Shown here in pieces: positions 54,637 through 64,000 of a stretch of DNA of 64,000 nt. The notes under the pieces were generated by a model. The model saw only the letters and a list, made by a program, of their open reading frames with translations. It ran no database searches and was not told the DNA's origin. The translations under genes and the position numbers were made by a program. The DNA comes from Chrysopilus asiliformis (Eukaryota; Arthropoda; Insecta; Diptera; Rhagionidae). The DNA is taken from NCBI GenBank assembly GCA_964034945.1, contig OZ035960.1:24415487-24479486 (forward strand). The letters run 5' to 3'. Position 1 is the first letter of the stretch; every line of letters begins with the position of its first letter.

Positions 54637-57600
54637 TTACAGCTTGGAGCGTAACTCTTCAATACGTCCTGCAGCGGACCGTTGCAAATCAATCAATTTA
54701 ATTGCAAGTCCCATATTGCCCTGAATTTTAACCTTTCCTTGGAAGAATGCCTTTTGCGGCGGCAATTTTCCAGTGATTAACTCCGTGACATCGCTATCCT
54801 TGATTATAAAAGTAACATCGGGTTTTTCTGAAACGAATTTAAGATTAAAAATTAGATTACAAGATAGTTTTAGAATACCTTTTCCATTGTAAGTAATTTT
54901 TCCCTTGCCCTCCTTGGCATTTATAACCCAGTAACCTATTTTCCCGCTCGGTCCATTGGTAACCTTGAATCCATAAATCGCTCGCACTTTCTCAATAAGA
55001 TTGTCCTTATCGTTTTCCATTTCGCTTTCGAGAATCTGCATTAACGGAGTGACCAAGAATCCTTCAGGGCTATCCGCAATAGCGTCCTGTCCACTGGTTA
55101 AGTTCATTTTGATTTGTTTCCGAGCGTTCGGGAAGCCAAGCCGATAAAGACCAACAACTACAGCACCGCCGAGGCCAATGTTGTGCTGAAGAGCTAATTT
55201 TGCATTCGCTACTTGCCGTTTATCGGCCTCGCCTCTAAGTTGCCAGACCAGTTCCGAGCATTGAGCCAATCCAGTAGCACCAAGTGGATGTCCTTTCGAT
55301 ATCAAACCCCCACTGGGATTAATCACATATTTCCCACCGTATGTGTTATCGCCACGATCGATAAGATCTCCTGCCTTGCCTTGTTCGCATAGACCAAGAG
55401 CTTCGTAGGTAATTAATTCGTTTGCGGAAAAGCAGTCGTGCAGTTCAACGACATCGACATCCTGTGGCTTGTAGTTTGTTTTTGCGAAGAGTTTTTCCCT
55501 AGCCGATTTCGTCATATCGTAGCCAACAAGTTTAAGCGCACTTTTTTCCTAAATAAAGAACAAAGTTGTTAAAATTTAATTGTTAATAAATGTCAATGCG
55601 TTTCGTGGGGCCTTATCAGGGAACTCGAATCGAAAGTGAAATGTACGGAAAATTGTGAAACGGTATCAGCTAACTCGATTTCGATCAAATATTTGTCATT
55701 CATTTTCGGAAATTTACTCGAATAGGTTGCAGTCGTCGGATTTGAAACTCGAAAACGAAATATGAGTAGTTTTAATGTTTTTTTATTTCATTTAAGGGTA
55801 TTTTAAATACTAAATATAAATGTTCGTTGTCCTTTGGTCCAATAATGTTGATGTGTGTTCCATCAACACATCCTAGAACTCCATTTTATCATTTTGTATA
55901 CCATTTTGGAGGCAGCGCTAACGCATCACTTTAATCCCGTACATATTTTCTGATAATCCTTGGACTGGAAACGCCGTCATAACTTTCATCACTGATATCC
56001 CGACACTTGAAAATGCCCGACACTTATTATTTTTACAACAACAAAAAAAAGCGGAAAAATTAGTAAACAATTTGAAATCGTATAGCTAATATTGACAGCT
56101 AAATATAAGCACGAATTTATCAAGCTACCAGCAGGTTCCTTGTTTTCGATTAATTTATGGCAGTACATTTTACTCGAAACGAAAGTTTTACATGATACCA
56201 ATGAAATCCGTTTTCGAGTGCGGTGTTCGAGTCGATTTGATTTTCGATTCGAGATACATGATAAAGCCCCAGAGTTACGAAATTTTCATTTCGAATGAGT
56301 TTTTGCAATAAAACTTGTAATTACTTTAAATGTAGAGGGAAAATCAGTGGACATTTCCATTCCGACGATTTCAACGGCTTGAGCTTCTAGTCCGTGCCTT
56401 CGGACAAATTCTTCAGAGGCCAAAATGCAGGCAGCTGAGCCATCACTAGTGGGACAACATTGCAGTTTCGTGAGGTATTCGTAGATTTTTGGTGACTTCT
56501 GAATCTGTTGCAAAGTATATTCATCACGGAATTGCGAGTATCTGCAAATTGAATCAAAAATGGTTTTGGCTAAAAAATTTGATATCAAAATATAAAATAC
56601 AAAATTATGAAATACACAAAACAAAAATAATAAAAAATTTCATTACAATCAAATTTACTTACGGATTATTTACGGAATGTTTATGATTTTTATAGGCGAT
56701 TTTTGCGAAATGTTCGGGCTTTGTTCCATACTTCTGCATATGTTCAACACCAGCACGGCCAAAGAATTGGGCTGCCATCGGAGCACCTGTAATATCCGTT
56801 ATTTCCGATAAAGTTTCCGCATGTTTGTCTAACGGATTCACACGATCAAAAAACTAGAAAAAAAAAAGAATTCTTTGTTCATACAGTTTTTCTGTTTAAA
56901 ATCTATTTCCAATTTTTACCTTATTGGAAAGTGATCCCCTTTCCATTTTTTCAAAACCCAAAGCTAGTACGCAATCATTGTTTCCTGTTTCGATTAATTG
57001 TTTAGCCAAATAAAGAGCACTCGCTCCTGTCGAGCAATTATTGTTTACGTTGTAAATCGGTATCCCCGTCATTCCAACCTCATACAGTGCTCTTTGACCA
57101 GAAGTTGAATCGCCATAAACGTACCCTATCGCAGCTTGTTTGATTTCACTGTAATCGATTTTAGCGTCTGCTAAGGCCTTTGTGACGGCTTCCTTGGCCA
57201 TATCTGGATAGCAAACATCTGGTCGACGTCCTGGCTTTTCGAACTGAAATCATAAAATATGTTTTTTTACATTGGCAAGTCGTTTTTAGGAAATTTTCAT
57301 TAGCTTGAAGAAAAAATCTTCTAAAAAAAACTCCGTGCAATGCAACGCAATTGATATGCCTATTCCTACTAACTTTACTTTATTATAAAGGTTATTTATT
57401 TTTTTCTATAAGGATTTGGTCCTTTCTCGGCCCTTTTTTTGTCTCAGAAAAAAGTATACAAAGAAACAACTGCAACCATACGTAATGTCAACATTAAACT
57501 CATCCATGCACTTGTTCTGAACGATTCATTCACGACTTCTGAATGACGGTTTCGAAAAACTGGTGGGGTGGAAATTTTCCAACATACGGACGCTTAGCAT

Positions 57601-58973
57601 TGAATTTTCTCAAATTATTGAGATGACGAGAAGAGCTCTGCTCTCCAGGTCCTGACGTTGAAACCCATTTTTATAGTCATATAGAAGTATATTAGAGTTA
57701 GTATACCGTTTGTAACGCATCGAACCAATCATCGGACACAAAAATGAACTACACCAAGGTGTTAGGGATGACAAAAGATTTTGATTTCCGCATGTCCGTC
57801 CATCTGTCAGCCCTTGAACACCATAACTTTCGAAAGGATTGAGCTAGAGACATAAAATTTGTATAGGTGTCTCATAAATGGCTAGGCTAAGTTCTTGAAC
57901 GGGCAAAATTGGACGATTTTTTCCCCTGTTCCCCATACAAACGAAACAATTTTTTGCAATCTTCTCGAAAAAGTTGAGTCATGTTGAAAATAAAGACGAA
58001 ATGTATTTAGAATAGGATTTTACATAACTCGCCGAATGAAAATTAATTAATTTGATTTTCTTTTTCAATAACTGTTTTATGTAAAATTTAAACCACACAT
58101 TTCCGGAACAAGTCCCTTTTTCATCGTTTTTTTTTAAATTAAATATTCTCTTTAAGAGTTAGAATAGTCTGGATCACTGAATATAGTAATATTTCCTCTT
58201 ATGCAAAGTTTCTGAACCCATGTCAGTCGTATTCAACGATCGTTCTTTTTTGTTCAACATAAATAAGGTTTTGTCCATTTGTACAACATAAAAATTTTAA
58301 CTTAAAGAAAAAATTGCCTCCACATAATTCGATAGCGCGCAACAATTTTACATAATTGTATTGTTTCCATGTAGAAAAAATCTTCTCCCGAATCTCCAAA
58401 GAAATTGTACCGCTTGATTTCATCTGCAAATTAAATGAACGCAATATTTCCTGTTTGGACCCCAAACTATTGGAAAATACGAGATAAATATATGACTGTT
58501 GACCTTTATTACAAGTAGAAAAGATACGCCAGAACACAGACAATGCAAGCGAATTCATTAATTTCGTTGGCACAGACTTACTGTAATAATTATCTTAAAC
58601 ACCTTTAATTACAGTATCGGTTGCATGGATATTAATGACCTGGATTTCTCCAATATTAAAAGCTGGTTTATTGCAACCTAAAAGTGCTAGAAATAAGATT
58701 TTGGTCAAAGTGCAAATGTTTATCGCTTCTGAATGACTTTCACTTCTTTCCAGCGGCTAAAAATTTTTACGCCACAAGTGTATAAGCCTTTATCATCCGC
58801 TTAAAGCAATAAACAATGAAAAAGTTATTGAAATAAGATAAGATATACTTTTTTCGGCTAAAAAAAACTTGCACTTTTTTCTTGAATGAGTGAAACAAAT
58901 TTAATTAAAGTAAAATTAAATTATTTACCTTTGTCATTCCAACGCCGATTACATAAACTCGTGGACGGCCCAT
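54637..58973 (-). CDS. ScpX: Sterol carrier protein X: peroxisomal 3-ketoacyl-CoA thiolase fused to SCP2
   Basis: Two-domain enzyme: an N-terminal thiolase for branched-chain or sterol side-chain beta-oxidation and a C-terminal SCP2 lipid-binding domain. Six exons join in phase: 58973-58929, 57243-56920, 56853-56663, 56541-56325, 55548-54879, 54827-54637, giving 545 residues, the usual SCPx length. The start [15 protein letters not shown] is typical. The active-site Cys is in [43 protein letters not shown] and [14 protein letters not shown] supply the other thiolase motifs. The SCP2 part has [20 protein letters not shown] and [16 protein letters not shown]. The chain ends RSKL, a clean PTS1 peroxisome signal. 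The last intron (51 nt) is stop-free and a multiple of three. Intron 1 (1.7 kb) and intron 4 (776 nt) hold transposons. Confidence 0.95.
55607..56270. mobile_element. PIF/Harbinger deletion derivative in SCPx intron 4 (664 bp)
   Basis: Ends GGGGCCTTATCA and inverted GGGGCTTTATCA match over about 29 bp (both continue to CTCGAATCGAAA). A minus-strand transposase relic lies inside. No clear 3-bp duplication. Confidence 0.75.
55790..56000 (-). pseudogene. HARBI1-like nuclease remnant
   Basis: The minus strand encodes [20 protein letters not shown] around 55810-55890, the conserved GCxDGTHI motif of PIF/Harbinger nucleases with one catalytic Asp. Frameshifts and lost sequence on both sides show that it is dead. 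Confidence 0.75.
57695..58100 (-). repeat. Interspersed repeat of the 'CCAATCGTCAAA' family in SCPx intron 1
   Basis: TTAGTATACCGTTTGTAACG, CACAAAAATGAACTACACCA and CGCATGTCCGTCCATCTGTC match the blocks at 48230-48350. Same orientation as 48190-48715. Confidence 0.55.
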
Positions 58974-59292
58974 ATTTGCAGTTATTAATTGTTAAATTAA
59001 ATAGTAAAAGTATTTAATTCCGTACGAATGATTAAAAAAAAACACTCCAAGAAATAATTTCTAATTGGCACTTGTCGTGAAAGTGAGACCACCCAGCAAA
59101 CATCCACAAACATCTAAATTAGTAGCGACATCTTTCGGCATGAACGAACGCTGCTAACAACCCAGTGAAAATTGAATAATTCATTACGCGAAACAACATT
59201 AGCAAAGCTCAACTTCATTTTGACGTCTTTGACTTTCGATAAAAAATTTGTATTGCTCAAACCAAAATTTTTGTAAACAAGTTTGGAGCTTA
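58974..59292. other. SCPx upstream region
   Basis: The minus-strand 5' UTR and promoter of SCPx should lie here. Nothing specific such as a TATA box could be assigned. Confidence 0.35.
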
Positions 59293-59772
59293 CACAGGGA
59301 CTACATTGACTTTTATTTCTGGTATACCAGCTGGTAAGCCTTTTAGTCGCAATCTGTCAAATTTGTTTGGTGGGCAAATTCTGGTAAAACAGTTCAGTAG
59401 GCGAAATGTCAGTGAGCAGGAAACAACAAATTATGGTTGCCAAAATATTGGCTTTAAAAGGTCTGGAAAATAACTAATCTACCCTTTGCCTTCTCAAATC
59501 GACTCTCTTCTAATATCTAAAATGTACATTCCATTCAAAATTCCTTTTCTCGTAAAATAATGATAAGCTCCCATATATCTTTTCTCGAAAATTCAGTTTC
59601 CGCCATTTTAATTTGCTCGCCTGTCAGAATCTGGTATACCAGCGCTGTCTAGGAAAATGGTATACCAGCACTGTCTTACCAGAAAAACTGGTAAACCAGA
59701 TTGGTCCACATTGGCTTTTTAGCAGACAGTTTTGCTGGTACACCAGAAATAAAAGTCAATGTAGTTCCTGTG
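59293..59772. mobile_element. MITE rich in CTGGTATACCAG palindromes, TTA duplication (480 bp)
   Basis: Ends CACAGGGACTACATTGACTT and inverted CACAGGAACTACATTGACTT continue to about 38 bp. TTA lies on both sides (59290-59292, 59773-59775). Inside are many CTGGTA(T/A)ACCAG words. TTA fits a PIF/Harbinger-like origin, though the ends are not canonical. Confidence 0.75.
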
Positions 59773-59775
59773 TTA

Positions 59776-60288
59776 AAACTCGGATTTTATTCATAAAAAT
59801 TTAATAAATTTTTTTGGGGAGAAATTTTAAATTATATTTTGATTGGAATTCTTCCATTTTCCCATAACCTTAATTACTCTTTTCTTCATTAGGTTTGGAA
59901 TGGAAAATATAGATAATTTATCGTCTAGACAGGTAATAAATTTCCAATAAAAAACTATTTTAAAATGAGTTGTTTATTATATAATAACTTTACTTATTTA
60001 TTATGATAAACATAAGAAAAGTCATTTGGTGCACTCTATTAGAGTGTCTTAATAAATATAGTGTTTCCAATTGTCACTCTTCTTCGAAAATGGACTATTC
60101 GAATTTGCGTGTATCGTGAGGAATTCCTCATTTTCTTTTCAATTTTTAAGAAATTTGCATGATTTAAAAAGTTGTTAACCCTCAAACAATAAGTAATATA
60201 TATATTCAAAGGTTGCGGTTGTTATTTTGTGATTATAAGAAAATATTTTGATAAATACCGCCAAAAGCTGTCAGAATCACCACACTCT
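59776..60288. other. Intergenic, no gene seen
   Basis: AT-rich DNA with no recognised structure. Confidence 0.5.
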
Positions 60289-60634
60289 AGAGAGCCTATA
60301 ACCTAAAGAGTGGCCATGGGGACATCTAAAAATGGCTGTTTTTTCAAAACGAGCGCGAAAAACTTTAAAAATTTGATTCATTGTTATAAATAATTGCCAA
60401 AATAACTGAAGGTGGTTAGTATATGTAAAAATAGCATGTTTGAGGTATCAAAAAAATTTAGAAACTCATAGTTGTTTTGATAAATTGAAAAATTGTTTAC
60501 AGACTGTTCTAATCTGGAGAAAAAGCTGTTCTAACTGACCTAATAGACTGTTCTAATTGGAGTTAATAGACTGTCCTACTCAGTAGCACAGTCTATTAAG
60601 GTAGCATGGCCACTCTCTAGGTTAAAGGCTCTCT
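60289..60634. mobile_element. MULE-like MITE, 10-bp duplication (346 bp)
   Basis: Ends AGAGAGCCTATAACCTAAAG and inverted AGAGAGCCTTTAACCTAGAG continue AGTGGCCATG. A perfect 10-bp ACCACACTCT lies on both sides (60279-60288, 60635-60644). A duplication of this length suggests Mutator-like. The interior repeats GACTGTTCTAA / TTAGAACAG-type words. Confidence 0.85.
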
Positions 60635-61014
60635 ACCACACTCTGGTTATTAAGAAGGAGTTATTTTATTATCTCAAAGAACCCTGAACGCTCTAATCGA
60701 CTCTCTATCCGTTGTTTTATAAAAAAAAATTACTTGGTCCTTACCCATTAAGAAAATTTATGGATTAAATTTGGAAGAATTTTTAACGCAAACTATCGCT
60801 TTGAAACACACTTTCTGATGCAAAAATATGTCGTTATTTAAGCTTATCTCAGGACGATTCCAACTGTCCCGAAATTATATCGATGTTAGGGTCGACCGGA
60901 AATGGTCTGCGATGGTTTTGTGAGATCAAGTGAATACCCCTAATCACAACCATTTCAGTTTTCCTACTTTGTTAGAAAAAAAAAACATTTTTATTTTCGA
61001 ACATTAACTAATTT

Positions 61015-61020
61015 TTTATT
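61015..61020 (-). promoter_or_regulatory. Poly(A) signal AATAAA of the UGT gene
   Basis: AATAAA on the minus strand about 107 nt past the stop at 61127. Confidence 0.5.
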
Positions 61021-61126
61021 TAAATAGTACAAATATCTCTAACATAACAATTAACAGTGATCACAAAACGATGCACAATAGTGTCGCTGAAGAAATTCTT
61101 TAGGAAATATGATTTATCACATTGAC

Positions 61127-64000
61127 TTAATTTTGTTTTTCTTTTGCAGGTGACTTAACCCTCCTGCCGAAAAGTTTGTTGTAAATCCAATACCAACTGC
61201 CAAAAGTAATGCTGAAGATGAAAATGAAGAACATATAGACGTCCAAGGAATGATAGACGAACCAAGACATATGTGTAGATACAGATTCCAGCAGTGGAGC
61301 TCCTTCAGATTTTACAACGTGTTCCACCCACCAAATTGCGGTATCGAGGGCTTTTTGTGGTCTATTTCGATATGCAAACTGTACGACTTTTGCATTATCC
61401 AATGATCTAAAAAAACAAAATAATATTAGTTTTTAGATTATATTTTAAATGTGGAGTGAGGTGAAAAGTGAACTTTTAATTTCTCGACAACTGAAAATCC
61501 GTTTCCAAACTTTAAATTTGGATTGAGGGGCATTTCGAGTGATTATATTTGTACAGTGCAACCTTGTTAGTCCGGACCTCCAGTAATCCGAATTATTCAA
61601 TAATTCGGACAAGCTAATTCATTGCATTATGCATATTGTAATCTGGATTTGAACTATTTTGGTAATCCGGATTCACAGAATGACAGTAATTTTGTAGGTA
61701 TTTCTGGCCAAAGAAAATATACAGGGGGTTTCACACCCCATTTTAGAGCTATTTTGAGCCCACAGGATGATTCTTCAGTAGGCATCTGTCATCACTGTCT
61801 CTGGCATTGCATTTGGTTATTCATGTGATTTCGAAGTATTTCAAAATGCCACCGAAAGATCACATAAAACATTGTCTCTGGCCGAGAAAAACACCATTTT
61901 TGAAACTGGGCAGGGGAGATAGTGGTAAGGCATTAGCTAGAGAATTCCAAGTAGAAACATCAACCATATCGGACGTCGAAGAGAACAGAGGATCAATTAA
62001 CAGAAGTATAGATAGAGGAATGGATCCTCTTGCTGCCTCTAGAAGACGTGTGTAACGAAGAAGAGTAAGGTCTTGAAGTGGTTGAAATGAGAGGTAGTAT
62101 TAAACATGGAGTCGTCATCAACAGCTTCAGTGTATGTCTACAATGGGCGGAAGAAAATCAAGCGGCATTACAAGACACCCTTGCTATAAGGAGATTAAGG
62201 GAGTCTGCACTCATTTTACAAACTAAAAAAACTGTAAAACAAACTAATATTACTGAGTTTTTTAATAAACAGTTTTATTTTTTTATGATATCTTGTCTTC
62301 AACAATAAAATATATTTCTTGGATGTACTGGGAGTCTGTTTCGTAACTTTTACAGCAATATAATAAAGTTCTTCGGTAATCTGGATATTTCGATAGTACG
62401 GATCACCTCCGTTTTAATTGATCCGAACTAACGAGGTTACACTGTATCGTTATTAAAAGGTCTCCCGATACAGGCTGAATCAAACATTCCCAACAAATTT
62501 TCACACAAATTGAAAAATTTGTAGTAAGTTTTTTGGGCAGAGTGTTTGTGTATTCGATATATTCAAATGGGATGATTAATACAGTGAAACCTGTATAACC
62601 CGGACACTGGAACCTGTCTGAATCGGACGAATTTCTTGATCCAGTGCGAGTCCGGCTTATACATATTTCACTGTTTTACATTATTTAGCCTTAGTGCAGT
62701 GTTTCCCAGTCAGAGCTGGTTTCAGGGGGTAAGCGAGACTTTGAAAACAAAATGGCGGACACAACATTTTGAAAAAGTTGCTACTGGTTGTTAACAACAA
62801 AGGTCTTAAATTTCAATCCATAAACTAATGGGGCTATTCACGAATGTAAATGTATCTGCAACTGTAACTTTACATGTTCCACATGATCCACACTAATTTT
62901 ACATTAGATTCCAAATTGGTATTCACAAACTGTAACTGAATAATAGGGATTCCTGACAGTTGCTTCTTCTGAACTGTATAACAAATCGTATAAACATTTC
63001 TTTCTAAGTATTTTTATTTAACTTACTCAGAATCTTCTTCCCATCCATTATACAACAATATTAAGTCCGACATATTTCCTTTATTCTTAAAATTTTGCAT
63101 TTTTCTTAAAAAATGTAACCTTATGGACAAGTTTTCTCTCGGCATAAACTTACAGATGATTTGACAGCTAGTTACAGATACAGAATGTCAAAGTTACAGT
63201 TTGTGAATAGCAAAGTGGACTGAAAATGTAAAGTTACAGATACAGAGCAATCTTACATTTTAAGAATAGGCCCATAAGTCTGAATTTTCGGTAAACATAT
63301 CGAATAGTGCTATAATGGCAATTGGGGTTTTTGACACCAGTATTTCAGAGCGCATTGGAGTAAATAAGGTAGTAAGTAAATCTTTGAAACTGACTTTTAC
63401 TCCAATCTACTGTAGCACCATTCGTAGTGCAAACCTGCACGTAAATGAATAATTGTTAAAATAATATAATTTTTAGTGCCCCAAACTTCAAAATTGTGTT
63501 AAACCCAGGTCTCACTGTACTACAAATCCACTTACTTTGGTTCGAGTGCTTTTTTGATTGCCTTGAAAACTGTCGTTTCGGTTATGTCCTCGTAATGAAG
63601 TATCGTGCCCATTCCTCTATACTCGAGGGCAGCTGCATTTAGAAATTGATCACCAAACCTAAATCACAATAAATCAAATTCCATTGCAAAACAAATATTA
63701 TAAAACAGCTACATTGGCGTTACAACAACAGGTACACCACAATATGCGGCTTCTGAACTACCAAGAAGTCCTCCATGACTCCAAAACACCTTAACCTTGG
63801 GATGGCATAGAATCTCCCTTTGTGGCATCCACTTACTAATATGAATGTTCGAAGTTTGTTTGGGAAGCGTATCATTCTCCCATTTCCATAGAACCACTTG
63901 CTTTAAACGTCCCAACGCCTTCAGAATAGATTCTCGCTTTTCAAATGGAAGACTTTCAGCTCGAATCATTGATCCCCAACTAATGTATATCGCCCCATGC
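61127..64000 (-). CDS. UDP-glycosyltransferase, C-terminal half (partial)
   Basis: A membrane-bound ER enzyme that transfers sugar from a UDP-sugar to small lipophilic molecules. Three exons are visible: 64000(+)-63713, 63658-63536 and 61406-61127, joined in phase (MFGDQF and EPK-SLDN borders). The chain has GAIYISWGSM, then ISKWMPQREILCHP, then the UGT signature FWSHGGLLGSSEAAYCGVPV VVTPMFGDQF, then RNRPQKALDTAIWWVEHVV. After MSWFVYHSLD comes one membrane helix (VYMFFIFIFSITFGSWYWI) and a short basic tail ending KEKQN, the usual type I topology. The N-terminal acceptor-binding half is off the right edge. GAIYISWGSM plus HGGLLGSSEA recall the conserved insect UGT50 group, but this subgroup call is from memory and weak. 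Confidence 0.9.
61554..62444 (+). mobile_element. pogo/Tigger-type element, internally deleted (891 bp)
   Basis: Ends CAGTGCAACCTTGTTAGTCC and inverted CAGTGTAACCTCGTTAGTTC are flanked by TA (61552-61553, 62445-62446). Plus-strand relics: an N-terminal CENP-B-like helix-turn-helix part (GKALAREFQVETSTISDV, about 61920-61980) and a C-terminal part (LQWAEENQAALQDTLAIRRL, ending NITEFFNKQ, to about 62270). The DDE core is missing. Confidence 0.85.
62582..62673. mobile_element. Very short foldback element (92 bp)
   Basis: CAGTGAAACCTGTATAACCC at the left and the inverse of the right end (CAGTGAAATATGTATAAGCC) pair. The ends resemble pogo-type termini. The left flank is TA, the right flank TT. 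Confidence 0.55.
62830..63273. mobile_element. MITE with GGG(G/C)CTATTC ends (444 bp)
   Basis: Left GGGGCTATTC and inverted right GGGCCTATTC lie with AT on both outer sides. Subterminal ATGTAAAGTTACAG-type words are repeated in both orientations through the element. Ends of this type occur in Harbinger/ISL2EU-like MITEs; family tentative. Confidence 0.6.

Larger units (their letters stand above)
61407..63535. other. UGT intron filled with small transposons
   Basis: The 2.1 kb intron contains three elements in a row (61554-62444, 62582-62673, 62830-63273). 62699-62740 begins GCAGTGTTTCCCAG, resembling a hAT end without a partner. Confidence 0.7.

Noticed and set aside
55607..56270. Possible host gene in an SCPx intron (HARBI1-like)
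   Set aside because: Only a short nuclease motif survives between transposon ends; it is a dead transposon relic, not a domesticated gene.
1..64000. tRNA, rRNA, CRISPR array, origin or viral genes
   Set aside because: No cloverleaf, rRNA core or spaced direct-repeat array was recognised by eye; short tRNAs could be missed without a covariance search.

Overview
The window looks like nuclear DNA from an insect, most probably a fly (Diptera). It is AT-rich, carries spliced animal genes with many introns of about 50-60 nt and GT/AG borders, and has a DUF1091 secreted-protein gene, a family strongly expanded in Diptera. No prokaryotic, organellar or viral gene content was recognised. Gene models were built by hand from reading frames, splice sites, phase and family resemblance; no database search was possible.

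Layout: (1) 476-1632 (-), 5' part of BBS8/TTC8, a BBSome subunit. (2) 1.6-13 kb, gene-poor and repeat-rich, with two weak orphan exon candidates near 5.0 and 6.4 kb. (3) 13.18-13.85 kb (-), complete three-exon DUF1091 gene. (4) 15.6-20.9 kb (-), CD98hc/SLC3A2-like amino-acid transporter heavy chain, with a 3.4 kb intron holding a nested hAT. (5) 21-36 kb, a transposon graveyard that includes a hAT carrying a 280 bp MULE-like insert and an internally deleted DD41D Tc1/mariner. (6) 36.27-38.08 kb (+), SLC25A29-like mitochondrial carrier. (7) 41.3-52.8 kb (+), complete eight-exon RSBN1/KDM9-type gene. (8) 54.6-59.0 kb (-), complete SCPx peroxisomal thiolase with SCP2 domain and terminal SKL. (9) 61.1-64.0 kb (-), 3' part of a UDP-glycosyltransferase.

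The genes are unrelated housekeeping or metabolic loci and do not form a pathway. The most striking content is the number of short transposons with intact terminal inverted repeats and readable target-site duplications (8 bp hAT, 9-10 bp MULE-like, TTAA piggyBac-like, TWA Harbinger-like, TA Tc1/mariner/pogo), plus Helitron ends of the CTAG|T type. I did not find a convincing new biological system. The orphan exon candidates, the stop-free multiple-of-three introns and the nested elements deserve checking first.
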